Source: Erythrobacteraceae bacterium WH01K (GTDB lineage Bacteria > Pseudomonadota > Alphaproteobacteria > Sphingomonadales > Sphingomonadaceae). Taken from it: a DNA stretch of 64,000 bases. The stretch spans positions 2,232,001 through 2,296,000 of the forward strand of contig CP115966.1 in NCBI GenBank assembly GCA_027941995.1, given 5' to 3'. A program made the position numbers and the translations under genes. Shown piece after piece: positions 36,071-45,297 of this stretch; the first letter of the stretch is position 1, and every line of letters starts with the position of its first letter. The notes under the pieces were generated by a model. That model had not been told where the DNA came from and did not search any database. It was given only the letters and a program-made list of their open reading frames with translations.

Positions 36071-37356
36071 CAGATATCCTTTGCCAGCCGCAAGCCCGTG
36101 AACTGCCAGCGCTGGTGGGGGTAGAAGAAATTGCGGTAGGAGGCGCGGCTGTGACCGCGCACGGTTGCACAGCTTGCGCCCTTGAGGACGAACTGCCCGC
36201 TCATGAACTTGCCGTTATATTCCCCGACCGCGCCTTTCGCGGGCTGGAATCGCGGATAGGGAAGATAGGCGCTGCCCGTGAACTGCCAGCAATCGCCGAA
36301 CAGGGCATCGGTGCCGAGGGGGGCGACAGGGCCCGCATGATCCAGCTGGTTGCCGCCTGCCGGATCATGCGCCGGAGCGGTATCCGCATGCTGGCCGCGG
36401 GCGATGGCTTCCCATTCGAATTCCGTGGGCAGGCGCGCGCCGGCCCATGTGGCAAAGGCATCGGCCTCGTAATAGGAGATATGCGTGACCGGCGCATCGG
36501 GATCGCGCGCCTGCCAGCCCTGCAGCGTGAAATGCTCGCCTTCGCGCCAGTAGTCGGGGGATGCGACATCGTTGCCGTTCACCCACGCCCAGCCATCCGA
36601 CAGCCACAAAGCGGGATTGGAATAGCCGCCATCGGCGATGAATTCTTCCCACTCCGCGTTCGTGACCAGCCTGTCTGCCAGCGCGAAGGGTTCCAGCAGG
36701 GTGCGATGGCGCGGTCCCTCGCAGTCGAAAGCGAAGCCTGCCCCTGTATCGCCCGTGTCGTGACCGATCAGCGCAATGCCGCCGGGATGCTTCCACCAGC
36801 CACGCTCGTCAGAGGTGCCTTCCCGCGTGGAAGGTGCGCCGTCCCACATGGCGACGCCGAGGGGATTGCGCGACAGGGCATGCTTGATATCGGTCAGCAG
36901 CAATTCCTGATGCTGCTGCTCATGCGCGAAGCCCAGTTCGATCAGGGGCCGCAATTCCTCGCGGTCGAGCAGGGGCTGCATCGCCTCGTCGACATGGGCG
37001 CGCCAGTCCAGGATCTGCGCCACGGTCGGGCGCGACAGCAGGCCGCGGGAGAAACGCGCGATCCGTTCGCCTTCCGCCTCGTAGTAGGAATTGAATACGA
37101 AAGGCCAGTCCTCGTCGTAAAGCGTGTAGCCTTCGAGGTTGTCGCGCAGGAGGAACGTTTCCCAGAACCACGTGACATGGGCGAGATGCCATTTCGCGGG
37201 CGAGGCGTCTTCCATCGACTGGATGGTCGCATCGCTTTCCGAGAGCGGCGCGGCCAGAGCCTCCGTCAGGCTGCGGGTCGCGGCAAATTGCTCCGCCAGT
37301 CCGGCCCCCACCTCGTGGAAGGGGCGCGCGGCGGCGGCACTGTTGGGGGCATTCAC
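36070..37356 (-). CDS. egtB: Ergothioneine biosynthesis sulfoxide synthase
   Basis: The 428-residue iron enzyme joins hercynine to a thiol (gamma-glutamylcysteine or cysteine) with O2 to give the sulfoxide. A DinB-like four-helix domain with KWHLAHVTWFWETFLL and the HEQQHQEL motif (HxxxHxE) supplies the Fe ligands. An FGE-sulfatase-like domain follows, with YSNPALWLSDGWAW, PTEFEWEAIARG, DCWQFTGSAYLPYP and RGHSRASYRNFFYPHQRW. The start is GTG at 37356 with GGGAG nine bases upstream. EgtA, EgtC and EgtE are not adjacent, as in many proteobacteria. It heads the operon. Confidence 0.95.
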   Translation of the reverse strand: MNAPNSAAAARPFHEVGAGLAEQFAATRSLTEALAAPLSESDATIQSMEDASPAKWHLAHVTWFWETFLLRDNLEGYTLYDEDWPFVFNSYYEAEGERIARFSRGLLSRPTVAQILDWRAHVDEAMQPLLDREELRPLIELGFAHEQQHQELLLTDIKHALSRNPLGVAMWDGAPSTREGTSDERGWWKHPGGIALIGHDTGDTGAGFAFDCEGPRHRTLLEPFALADRLVTNAEWEEFIADGGYSNPALWLSDGWAWVNGNDVASPDYWREGEHFTLQGWQARDPDAPVTHISYYEADAFATWAGARLPTEFEWEAIARGQHADTAPAHDPAGGNQLDHAGPVAPLGTDALFGDCWQFTGSAYLPYPRFQPAKGAVGEYNGKFMSGQFVLKGASCATVRGHSRASYRNFFYPHQRWQFTGLRLAKDI

Positions 37357-37494
37357 TGGCTGGGTCTCCCTCGGCGACCGGTCCAGACATCACCATGAAC
37401 GTCTCCCGGCCCCATTAAAAGGGCCGAAAGACGGTAAAGTGCCCGCTTTGCTTCGGAAATTTTCCCTCCGATAAGTCCGGAGGCGATCACGATT

Positions 37495-37533
37495 GCCCGA
37501 AGATCAGGCCCGCAGATCAGGCCGATAGATCAA
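37495..37533. repeat. Three 13-base tandem repeats over the aroG stop
   Basis: Units at 37495-37507 (GCCCGAAGATCAG), 37508-37520 (GCCCGCAGATCAG) and 37521-37533 (GCCGATAGATCAA) follow without gaps. The last includes the aroG stop codon at 37530-37532, so the other two extend into the downstream spacer. Confidence 0.75.
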
Positions 37534-38903
37534 GCGGCGTCGGCCTGTTCCTCCGCCGCTGCCAGCTTCATCATGTCGGCAATCGTGAAGGCCAGTTCGA
37601 TCGACTGCGCGGCGTTGAGGCGCGGGTCGCAATGCGTGTGATAGCGGTCGTTCAGGCCTTCATCGGTGATCGCCACCGCGCCGCCGACGCATTCGGTCAC
37701 GTCCTGCCCGGTCATTTCCAGGTGGATGCCGCCGGCATGCGTGCCCTCGGCGCGGTGGACGGCGAAGAAGCCGCGCACTTCGGCAAGGATGCGGTCGAAG
37801 GGCCGCGTCTTGTAGCCGCTATCCGCCTTGACGACATTGCCGTGCATCGGGTCGCAGCTCCAGACGACCGGATGGCCCTCGCGCTGAACTGCGCGGACAA
37901 GGCGCGGCAAGCCCGCCTCCACCTTGTCGTGGCCGAAGCGGCTGATGAGCGTGATGCGCCCGGCCTCGCGTCCCGGATTGAGCGTATCGAGCAGGCGGAT
38001 GAGATCGTCCGGTTCGAGGCTCGGCCCGCATTTCATGCCCAGCGGATTGCCGATGCCGCGCGCGAATTCGATGTGCGCGCTCCCGTCGAACCGCGTGCGG
38101 TCGCCGATCCACAGCATGTGCGCGCTGGTGTCGAACCAGTCGCCGGTCAATGAATCCTGCCGTGCCATCGCCTGTTCGTAAGGCAGCAGAAGCGCCTCGT
38201 GGCTGGTGTAGAAGCTGGTCCCCTGAAGCTGGGGCACGGTCGCCGGATCGACGCCGCACGCCTCCATGAAATCGAGCGCTTCCGATATCCGGTCGGCGGT
38301 CTCGGCGAAGCGGTCGGCCCACGGGGAGCGGCCCATGAAGTCGAGCGTCCACTGGTGGACCTGCCGCAGATTGGCGTAGCCGCCACCGGCAAAGGCGCGC
38401 AGCAGGTTCAGCGTGGCGGCGGCCTGCGAATAGGCGCGGACCATGCGCTGCGGATCGTTGCGGCGCTTCGCGGCATCGAACTCGATCCCGTTCACGTTGT
38501 CGCCGAAATAGCTCGGCAGGGTCACGCCGTCCTTGGTTTCCGTATCGGAGCTGCGCGGCTTGGCGAACTGGCCGGCCATGCGCCCGACCTTCACCACCGG
38601 CAGCTTCCCGGCAAAGGTCAGCACCACCGCCATCTGCAGGATGACCCGGAAGGTATCGCGGATGTTGTTCGGGTGGAACTCGGCAAAGCTTTCCGCGCAA
38701 TCGCCGCCCTGCAGCAGGAACGCCTGCCCGCTCGCGACTTCCGCCAGGTCGGCCTTCAGCGCGCGCGCTTCCCCGGCAAAGACCAGCGGCGGATAGGACG
38801 CCAGCGTAGCCTCTGCATCGGCGAGGGCGCTTGCATCTTCATACTTGGGAAGATGCCGCGCCTCGTGCGATTTCCAGCTGTCGGGTGTCCAGTTCTGCGC
38901 CAT
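37530..38903 (-). CDS. aroG: Class II 3-deoxy-7-phosphoheptulonate synthase
   Basis: The 457-residue enzyme joins phosphoenolpyruvate and erythrose-4-phosphate in the first step of the shikimate pathway. It is the class II (plant/mycobacterial) form: [49 protein letters not shown] and [11 protein letters not shown], with metal ligands in the Cys, His, Glu and Asp of these blocks. The ATG at 38903 ([10 protein letters not shown]) fits the family start. It stands between the M16 peptidase and the ergothioneine operon. The 173-base spacer to egtB holds a 6-bp hairpin (37407-37426) without a T-run. Confidence 0.96.
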   Translation of the reverse strand: MAQNWTPDSWKSHEARHLPKYEDASALADAEATLASYPPLVFAGEARALKADLAEVASGQAFLLQGGDCAESFAEFHPNNIRDTFRVILQMAVVLTFAGKLPVVKVGRMAGQFAKPRSSDTETKDGVTLPSYFGDNVNGIEFDAAKRRNDPQRMVRAYSQAAATLNLLRAFAGGGYANLRQVHQWTLDFMGRSPWADRFAETADRISEALDFMEACGVDPATVPQLQGTSFYTSHEALLLPYEQAMARQDSLTGDWFDTSAHMLWIGDRTRFDGSAHIEFARGIGNPLGMKCGPSLEPDDLIRLLDTLNPGREAGRITLISRFGHDKVEAGLPRLVRAVQREGHPVVWSCDPMHGNVVKADSGYKTRPFDRILAEVRGFFAVHRAEGTHAGGIHLEMTGQDVTECVGGAVAITDEGLNDRYHTHCDPRLNAAQSIELAFTIADMMKLAAAEEQADAA

Positions 38904-38983
38904 GGCTGATCGTTCTCGGTTACAATAAATCGGACGCAGCAATACCGCCGCGCGCCATGGATAGGCAAGGGAAGGAAAGGTTT

Positions 38984-39024
38984 AGCGCCGCCTTGCCAGT
39001 CTTCGGACGGGCAAGGCGGCGCTT
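38984..39024. terminator. Strong hairpin after the M16 peptidase gene
   Basis: A 14-bp perfect stem (38984-38997 with 39010-39023) lies 18 bases past the M16 stop. T-runs are weak on both strands, so it may act as a terminator or as a 3'-end stabiliser. Confidence 0.65.
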
Positions 39025-39041
39025 TATCCTATCGACTTGTC

Positions 39042-42005
39042 CTATCGACCGGCAGCGGCGGCGGTCGGCTCGGCAGCACCCCGGTTGCCGGGCGCACGCG
39101 CCAGTTCCTGCCCTTCGGGAATGGCCGCGACACGGTATCCCTCGCGCCCGCCGAAATACTTCGCGGCCAGGGCCTGCATCCGTTCGGGCGTGGTCTGCGA
39201 ATAATCGCTCAGCAGGCTGCGCACCAGCTGGACGCGTCGTGCGTCGCGGGTCGAGCCTTCCAGCTGGTAAAGCCAGAAGGTGTTCCCAGTGCTCGCCCGC
39301 ATGATGGTCTGCCGCAGGGGTTCGGTCACACGCGCCAGTTCCTCCGCGCTCGGCGGATTGGCCGTGAGGTCGGCGGCGATGGCATCGGCGGCGGTGAAGA
39401 AGGCCGGCACGTCTTCCGGCTTCAATTGGGCAACTGCCAGGATGTTGCCGCCCGTCTCCATGTCGACCGGCCAGGACGAGCGGACTTGCGGGGCGTAGCT
39501 GGCCCCGGCCCGTTCGCGCATGGCGTCCATCAGCCGGTTGTTGAAGACCGACGTCAGGATTTCGAGTTGCCGCGATTCCCGCAGGTCCGCGACACCGCCG
39601 CCGCTGGGCCATGCGATGACTGCGGCGGCCTGGTTCGCATCGCCGCGATGTTCCAGAATGGTCGTCTCGCCCGCATCGGGGAAGGTCGATCCGCGGTTCG
39701 CGATTTCCGCCGGGATGGGCGCGCGTTCCGGCAGCGCGCCGAATGTCCGGGTCAATGCGCCGATCGTCGCTTCCCGTTCGAATTCGCCGAAGATCAGGAC
39801 TTCGACCGGACCTTGCGCCAGAAGCGGCTCCCACACCTCGCGGAACCCTTCGGGCGTCGCCTGGGCGAGAGCCTCCGGCGTCGGCGTTGCGAAGCGCGGG
39901 TCGCGGTCGCGCAGCAGGAATTCCAGGTCGCGGCCCAGCAATCCGCCCGGGCTCGTCGCGAAGGTATCGTAGGCGAGGCGCGATGCGGCCCGCGCGCGGA
40001 TCACCGGATTGGCATCCCAGCGCGGATCGCCGAGCTTCGCGGCGAACAGGTAGAGCTGGTCGGCCAGATCCTCGGCCCGCGTCTGCGCGGCAAAGGAGAA
40101 CACCGCATCCTCGATATCGAAGTCGAAGCCCAGCTTGCGGCCCGTCGCAAGCCGGTCGAGCTCTTCCTCGCCGACCTTTCCGAAACCGCTGCCGACGAGC
40201 GCCATCCGGCCGAGCCCGACATAGGCGGCGTCCTTCGGTTCGAAGGCGCGGTACCCGGCGCCGAAACGGACCTTCGCCGTCACGCGGCCGGGTTCCGCAT
40301 CATTGGGCCACAGGAGCGCGGTGACGCCGTTTGCCAGTTCGACCCGCTCGATCTCGAACAGGCCGACAGGAGTGTTCGATACCACGCTGCCCGGCGTGCC
40401 GAGGGGCGGAAGCTCGTCGAACGTGATGGCGTTTTCCGCCAACCGCGCGCTGCCGTCGGCGGTCACATCCTGCCGCAGGGCGGTCTGCACCGCGGCGCGA
40501 TCGGCCTCGCCGGTGGCGGGGGTCGTGTAGACCGATCGCACGACATCGCCTTCGAACAGGGCGCGGGTCCGCTGCAGGATGGCGTCCGGTGTCACGCGGG
40601 GGCGCATGTCGCGGAAAACCTTCAGAACCGTCTCGGGCGAGGCCGTCGTCTCGCGGATGTCCACCGCCTGCACGATATTGTCCGCCAGCCGCGAGCCGGG
40701 GGCCACGTCACGCTCCGCCACCAGGGCAGCGAAATTGACGTCGAACTCGGCATATTCGCGGGCGATTTCCGCCTCGCTCGGCGGGGTGGCGGCGGCGTCC
40801 GCGATCACGGAGCGAACGTCGGCCAGCGCGGTCTGCCAGTCGTCGGTCAGCGGTGCGAAGGTCACGAAGGTCGCATCGGAGGACCGGTTGACGTCGTCCT
40901 GCTGGACCTGCGCGTAGAGGTAGGACCCCCCGGCCCGCGCCCGCGCTTCCAGGCGCCGGTTGATCAGCGCCTGTGCCAGCGCATCCATCAACAGGCCTTC
41001 ATTATAGACGATGGTATCCTGCACCGGACGCCAGGGCCGCATGATGCCGTAGGTGAAACTGCGCGGGAGGTCGGGCTCGACCAGCACCGTGGTCTCGCCC
41101 ACTGCGGGTGAGCCCGCCGCGCCCTCCGGCGCAACCGGATCGCCGAAATCGGGCGCCGCTTCGGGCTGCCCCTCCACGCTCCAGTCACCGAAATATTTCT
41201 CGACCAGCCCTGCAAGCACGCGGGGGTCGGCGTCGCCCGCAACCGAGATGACGACGTTTTCGGGCCGGTACCAGCGGCGATGGAATGCCTGCACCGCTGC
41301 CGGGGTAGCGCCGGTCAGCGTTTCCTCGGTCCCGATCGGCGAGCGCGTGGCAAGGCGCTGTCCGGCAAAGAACGTTTCCCTCGTCGCGTCGCCCACGCGT
41401 TGGGCCGCACCGCCGCGTTCCCGCTTTTCTGCGAGAACGATAGGCACCTCTGCCCCGAGCTGGCGGCTTTCCAGCACCGGCTCGCGGACCATGCCGCTCA
41501 GCAGGTGGAAACTCTCGTCCAGCTTTTCGGGCGTCGCGCCGGGCAGGTCCAGCTTGTACACGGTATGCGTCGGGCTGGTTTCGGCATTGGTATCGCTGCC
41601 GAATGTCGCGCCCATGGCCTGCCAGCGGGGGATCGCCTCGGCAAAACCCAGATACTTGCTCTCGCGGAACAGCAGGTGTTCCAGCAGGTGGGCATAGCCC
41701 TGTTCGCTGTCGCGTTCGTGGAGCGAGCCTGCATCGACGCGGATGCGGATGCTGACCTGTTCGGGCGGCACGCCGTTGCGGCGCACGGCATAGCGCAGGC
41801 CGTTGTCCATCGCCCCGAACGTCCATTCGCGGTCGACCGGAATGTTGCTGCCTTCGTACAGCCACGGAACTTCGCCTTCGCCCTGGACCGCCTGCGGCTG
41901 CGGTACGTCGATGACCGGGCCATCCTGCGCCCCGATGGGAACGGCGAGCAGTGTCAGGGGGAGGAGGAACGCGAGGGGCCGTGCGGCGCGCGAAAATACA
42001 GTCAT
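39042..42005 (-). CDS. M16-family zinc metallopeptidase, exported, two-repeat
   Basis: The 987-residue protein has a signal peptide (PLAFLLPLTLLAVPIGAQ) and two copies of the M16 alpha/beta repeat pair. The first carries the inverted zinc motif HLLEHLLF; the second is a non-catalytic repeat with the RxxY-like region near GASYAPQVRSSWP. This is the pitrilysin/PqqL-like arrangement of about 950 residues in a clamshell. It should degrade peptides in the periplasm. The ATG at 42005 is chosen; one nine bases earlier (42014) is possible. It is divergent from nfuA with 79 bases between starts. Confidence 0.93.
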   Translation of the reverse strand: MTVFSRAARPLAFLLPLTLLAVPIGAQDGPVIDVPQPQAVQGEGEVPWLYEGSNIPVDREWTFGAMDNGLRYAVRRNGVPPEQVSIRIRVDAGSLHERDSEQGYAHLLEHLLFRESKYLGFAEAIPRWQAMGATFGSDTNAETSPTHTVYKLDLPGATPEKLDESFHLLSGMVREPVLESRQLGAEVPIVLAEKRERGGAAQRVGDATRETFFAGQRLATRSPIGTEETLTGATPAAVQAFHRRWYRPENVVISVAGDADPRVLAGLVEKYFGDWSVEGQPEAAPDFGDPVAPEGAAGSPAVGETTVLVEPDLPRSFTYGIMRPWRPVQDTIVYNEGLLMDALAQALINRRLEARARAGGSYLYAQVQQDDVNRSSDATFVTFAPLTDDWQTALADVRSVIADAAATPPSEAEIAREYAEFDVNFAALVAERDVAPGSRLADNIVQAVDIRETTASPETVLKVFRDMRPRVTPDAILQRTRALFEGDVVRSVYTTPATGEADRAAVQTALRQDVTADGSARLAENAITFDELPPLGTPGSVVSNTPVGLFEIERVELANGVTALLWPNDAEPGRVTAKVRFGAGYRAFEPKDAAYVGLGRMALVGSGFGKVGEEELDRLATGRKLGFDFDIEDAVFSFAAQTRAEDLADQLYLFAAKLGDPRWDANPVIRARAASRLAYDTFATSPGGLLGRDLEFLLRDRDPRFATPTPEALAQATPEGFREVWEPLLAQGPVEVLIFGEFEREATIGALTRTFGALPERAPIPAEIANRGSTFPDAGETTILEHRGDANQAAAVIAWPSGGGVADLRESRQLEILTSVFNNRLMDAMRERAGASYAPQVRSSWPVDMETGGNILAVAQLKPEDVPAFFTAADAIAADLTANPPSAEELARVTEPLRQTIMRASTGNTFWLYQLEGSTRDARRVQLVRSLLSDYSQTTPERMQALAAKYFGGREGYRVAAIPEGQELARAPGNRGAAEPTAAAAGR

Positions 42006-42084
42006 GGCCCGCATATAGGCAGCAAACGCGTGAAGCACGAGTGAATAGCTTGCCCCGCCCCTGCCCGCTTCCTACATCCGGGGC

Positions 42085-42666
42085 ATGTTTATCGAGACCG
42101 AAACGACGCCCAACCCCGCCACGCTGAAATTCCTGCCGCAGCAGCAGGTCATGGATTCCGGCACGAGGGAATTTACCTCGCCCGAGGCGGCCGCCGCCAG
42201 CCCGCTGGCCCAGGCCATCTTCGACACGGGCGATGTCACCAACGTCATGTTCGGGGGCGACTTCGTTTCCGTCTCGGCCGCGCCCGGGGTCAACTGGAGC
42301 GACCTGAAACCGCAGGTCGTGGCCATCCTGCTCGACCATTTCGTTAGCCAGGCTCCGCTCTTCATGCCCGGATCCGCAGGCGGCATCTCCGTACCGCCCG
42401 AAGAAGACGCGATGGTGGTGGAGGAAGACCCCGCCAATGCCGATATCGTTGCCCAGATCCACGAATTGCTCGATACCCGTGTGCGGCCCGCCGTGGCCGG
42501 CGATGGCGGGGATATCGCCTATCGCGGATACAAGGACGGGATCGTCTATCTGGGCATGCAGGGCGCATGCGCCGGGTGCCCCAGTTCGACCGCCACGCTG
42601 AAGCATGGAATCGAAGGCCTGCTGAAACATTACGTCCCGGAGGTCGTTGAAGTCCGCGCAGCCTGA
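42085..42666 (+). CDS. nfuA: NifU-family Fe-S carrier protein
   Basis: The 193-residue protein has an N-terminal Nfu_N domain (FIETETTPNPATLKFLP) and a C-terminal NifU domain with RPAVAGDGGDIAYRGY and the cluster-binding GACAGCPSS (Cys162, Cys165). It accepts [4Fe-4S] clusters and passes them to targets. MiaB, encoded later in the same block, is a plausible client. It starts a plus-strand series running to corC. Confidence 0.96.
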   Translation: MFIETETTPNPATLKFLPQQQVMDSGTREFTSPEAAAASPLAQAIFDTGDVTNVMFGGDFVSVSAAPGVNWSDLKPQVVAILLDHFVSQAPLFMPGSAGGISVPPEEDAMVVEEDPANADIVAQIHELLDTRVRPAVAGDGGDIAYRGYKDGIVYLGMQGACAGCPSSTATLKHGIEGLLKHYVPEVVEVRAA

Positions 42667-42695
42667 TTTTCCATTCTAGACACAGCGGGACATTC

Positions 42696-43316
42696 ATGAC
42701 CAAGCAGTTTCACGGCCACACCCTTTCCGCCGACGCCCTCGACCAGATCTTCCGCGAAGCGCGGACCTACAATGGCTGGCTCGACAAGGAAGTGACGCAG
42801 GCGCAGATCGAGACGATCTACGAACTTGCGAAGATGGGACCGACCTCTGCCAACATGCAGCCGGGCCGCTTCGTCTGGGTCCGCAGCCAGGAAGAGAAGG
42901 ATACTCTCGCCGGTTTCGCCTCGGAAGGGAACGCCGACAAGATCAAGGCCGCGCCGGTCACCGTCATCATCGGCTACGATGTCGATTTCCATGATGAACT
43001 GCCGTGGCTCTTCCCGCATGCCGATGCGAAAAGCTGGTTCGAAGGCGACGAGGACGGACGTCGTGAAGGCGCGGCGCGCAACTCCGCCCTGCAAGGTGCG
43101 TATATGCTGATCGCGGCGCGCTCCCTAGGCCTCGACTGCGGCCCGATGTCGGGTGTCGATCTGGACAAGGTAACCCAGCATTATTTCGCAGGGCAGGAAG
43201 AAGACGGCCCGCGCGTGAAGGCGGACTGGATCATGTCGATCGGCTATGGCGACAAGACCACGATTTTCGACCGCAGCCCCCGCCCGGATTTCGACAAGTT
43301 CAACTGGATTGTCTGA
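42696..43316 (+). CDS. Malonic semialdehyde reductase / nitroreductase family (RutE-like)
   Basis: A 206-residue FMN-dependent nitroreductase-fold protein: RTYNGWLDKEVTQAQIETIYELAKMGPTSANMQPGRFVWV is the RutE/HadB-type N-terminus, AAPVTVIIGYDVDFHDELPWLFPH the middle, and LQGAYMLIAARSLGLDCGPMSG the FMN-binding C-terminal half. RutE reduces malonic semialdehyde in uracil breakdown; no other rut genes are nearby. It follows nfuA by 29 bases. Confidence 0.9.
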   Translation: MTKQFHGHTLSADALDQIFREARTYNGWLDKEVTQAQIETIYELAKMGPTSANMQPGRFVWVRSQEEKDTLAGFASEGNADKIKAAPVTVIIGYDVDFHDELPWLFPHADAKSWFEGDEDGRREGAARNSALQGAYMLIAARSLGLDCGPMSGVDLDKVTQHYFAGQEEDGPRVKADWIMSIGYGDKTTIFDRSPRPDFDKFNWIV

Positions 43317-43407
43317 CGGCCGGCCGGGGTGACCGGTGCCTCCGGCACCGCTGCTCCATTCCCTGCCCCCTTGATGAACCGCGACCGGTGGGGCATCGGC
43401 GCTGGCC

Positions 43408-44058
43408 ATGACAGCTATGATGCGGACACTGGCGATCGAATGCGCGAGCGAGGCGTGCTCTGTCGCCCTGTTTGAAGGCGAGCGGATGACGCTGGTCGAT
43501 CACCGGCACGAAGTGCTGGGTCGCGGTCATGCCGAACGCCTGGTGCCGATGATCGCGGAACTGCCGGAGCGGGGACGCGCCGACCGCATCTGCGTTTCGC
43601 GGGGACCGGGCAGTTTCACCGGCATCCGGATCGGGATTGCCGCCGCAAGGGCGCTCGGCATCGCCTGGGGCGCACAGGTCCTCGGTTACCCGACCCTCGC
43701 CCTGGTTGCGGCGCGTAGCTGGCAACCGAAGCTGAGGCCCGTCAGCGTCTGCATGGAAGGCGGCCATTCGCAGTGGTTCGTCCAGAATTTCGACGAGCAG
43801 CGCCGCGCCGAGGACGATGTGTGTTCCCTGCCCCATGAAGAAGCCGCCGCCGCCTGTCGCCATGCGGTCATCGTCGGCAATCGCGCTTCGGAGGCAGCAA
43901 GTATCCTAGCCGGCGGGCGCCTGTCCATCGACCTCGGCCCCGACGCACGGCATTTCCCCCTGCTCGCTACCCATCACCTGACCGGCACGGTATCGGCCAT
44001 CTATGGCCGCGCCGCCGATGCGAAGCCTGCGCGAAAAGTCGCCGCACCACCGGCATGA
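43408..44058 (+). CDS. tsaB: tRNA threonylcarbamoyladenosine complex subunit TsaB
   Basis: The 216-residue protein is an ASKHA-fold TsaD paralogue: LAIECASEACSVALF at the N-terminus, HAERLVPMI, and VSRGPGSFTGIRIGIAAARALGIAWG. TsaB dimerises with TsaD to make t6A at position 37 of ANN-decoding tRNAs. It lacks the TsaD metal-binding histidines. It overlaps rimI by ATGA, as in many proteobacteria. Confidence 0.95.
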   Translation: MTAMMRTLAIECASEACSVALFEGERMTLVDHRHEVLGRGHAERLVPMIAELPERGRADRICVSRGPGSFTGIRIGIAAARALGIAWGAQVLGYPTLALVAARSWQPKLRPVSVCMEGGHSQWFVQNFDEQRRAEDDVCSLPHEEAAAACRHAVIVGNRASEAASILAGGRLSIDLGPDARHFPLLATHHLTGTVSAIYGRAADAKPARKVAAPPA

Positions 44059-44567
44059 GCGATCTTTCCGGCCAGGACCCGGGCGGACCCTTGCAGGAAG
44101 CGGCGGGCAAACCGCTCGACCCGCTGGCGGCCATCATGCTGGTGATGGAGGCGAGCTTCGACCCGCGCTGGGGCGAGGCATGGAACGAGCGGCAGGTCGC
44201 GTCCTCGCTCGCCATGCCTTCCACCCGTTACGTGCTGGTTGCCGCCGACGGGTCCGAACCGCAAAGCCCGCACGAAACCGCCGGTTTCGCCATGACGCGC
44301 GCTGCACCTGGCGAGGAGGAGCTGCTGCTGATCGCCGTCCGGCCGGAGCATCGCCGGTCGGGCCTCGGCGCGCACCTGCTCGACATCCTGGCAGGCAGTG
44401 CACGCGAACGGGGCGCGGAACGCATCTTCCTTGAAATGCGAGAAAACAATCCGGCGATCAGCCTGTATGGCGCGGCAGGATTTGCCCCGATCGGCCGGCG
44501 AAAGGCCTATTACAAGCTGTCCGACGGCAGCCGTCTGGATGCGATTACTTTCGCCCGCACACTTTAG
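44055..44567 (+). CDS. rimI: Ribosomal protein S18-alanine N-acetyltransferase-like GNAT
   Basis: The 170-residue GNAT has LLLIAVRPEHRRSGLGAHLL, the acetyl-CoA P-loop, IFLEMRENNPAISLYGAAGFAPIGRRKAYY, the usual RimI end, and DAITFARTL. RimI acetylates the N-terminus of S18; tsaB-rimI pairing supports this name. Its start overlaps the tsaB stop by four bases (ATGA). Confidence 0.93.
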   Translation: MSDLSGQDPGGPLQEAAGKPLDPLAAIMLVMEASFDPRWGEAWNERQVASSLAMPSTRYVLVAADGSEPQSPHETAGFAMTRAAPGEEELLLIAVRPEHRRSGLGAHLLDILAGSARERGAERIFLEMRENNPAISLYGAAGFAPIGRRKAYYKLSDGSRLDAITFARTL

Positions 44568-44594
44568 CTTCATCCTTTGAAGACTAATTATATT

Positions 44595-44606
44595 GGACGG
44601 CCGTCC
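44595..44606. promoter_or_regulatory. 12-bp perfect palindrome upstream of mucR
   Basis: GGACGGCCGTCC lies 116 bases before the mucR ATG, flanked by AT-rich sequence, with a partial copy (GGCC-TGTCC) nearby at 44618-44625. It could be an operator in the mucR promoter; there is no experimental basis. Confidence 0.4.
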
Positions 44607-44721
44607 AGTTCTTAACGGCCTGTCCATTGCAAGATGACGTTTTGTGTTACATGGGCCACAGTGAGGATGGACGGGAATATCCGGCATCCCAATAAAATAT
44701 CGATCGCAAGGGATAACTCTC

Positions 44722-45162
44722 ATGGAAACAATAGAACTCGATATGTCGGAGACGCTGATTACGCTGACGTCCGACATCGTCGCTGCCCATGTCAGCAACA
44801 ACAACGTGGAAGTGGACGACGTTCCGGCCCTGATCACGAAAGTGCACGCCGCGCTCGCGGGTCTCGGCAACGGCGCGCAGGTGGAAGAGGAAACGCCCGA
44901 ACCGGCGGTTTCCATCCGTGCATCGGTGAAGCCGGACTACATCGTCTGCCTGGAAGACGGCAAGAAGCTGAAGATGCTGAAGCGCTATCTTCGCACCAAT
45001 TACGACATGTCTCCGGAAGAATACCGCGCACGCTGGAACCTGCCGAGCGACTATCCCATGGTCGCGCCGAACTACGCGGAAAAACGCCGCGAACTGGCGA
45101 AGAAGATCGGTCTGGGCCGCAAGCCGGGCCAGAAGCGCGGTCGCAAGAAGAAAACCGACTGA
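44722..45162 (+). CDS. mucR: Ros/MucR-family regulator lacking most zinc ligands
   Basis: The 146-residue protein matches MucR throughout: an N-terminal oligomerisation region (ETLITLTSDIVAAHVSNN), DYIVCLEDGKKLKMLKRYL, SPEEYRARWNLPSDYPMVAPNYAEKRRELAKKIGLGRK and a basic tail. MucR proteins bind AT-rich DNA like H-NS and control envelope, motility and cell-cycle genes. The zinc finger C-x2-C-x9-H-x4-H is reduced: Cys76 remains, but the others are Asp79, Tyr89 and Tyr94. Some Mesorhizobium relatives also fold without zinc. The 154-base AT-rich spacer upstream fits autoregulation. A terminator follows at 45218. Confidence 0.95.
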   Translation: METIELDMSETLITLTSDIVAAHVSNNNVEVDDVPALITKVHAALAGLGNGAQVEEETPEPAVSIRASVKPDYIVCLEDGKKLKMLKRYLRTNYDMSPEEYRARWNLPSDYPMVAPNYAEKRRELAKKIGLGRKPGQKRGRKKKTD

Positions 45163-45217
45163 TCCGGTGCCGCATGGCGGGCATGACAGCCCCCGCCTTG
45201 CGACATAAGGTTGAGAC

Positions 45218-45255
45218 AGGCGCTCTGCCCCGTTAAGGGGTCAGGGCGCCTTTTT
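45218..45255 (+). terminator. Intrinsic terminator after mucR
   Basis: AGGCGC pairs with GGCGCCT and an inner CCCC pairs with GGGG across a short loop, followed by TTTTT. It separates mucR from the Fur-family gene, which begins 42 bases on. Confidence 0.85.
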
Positions 45256-45297
45256 CATCCGGGCGCCGTCTGCCGGTCCGATCCAGGGAGCCCTTAC

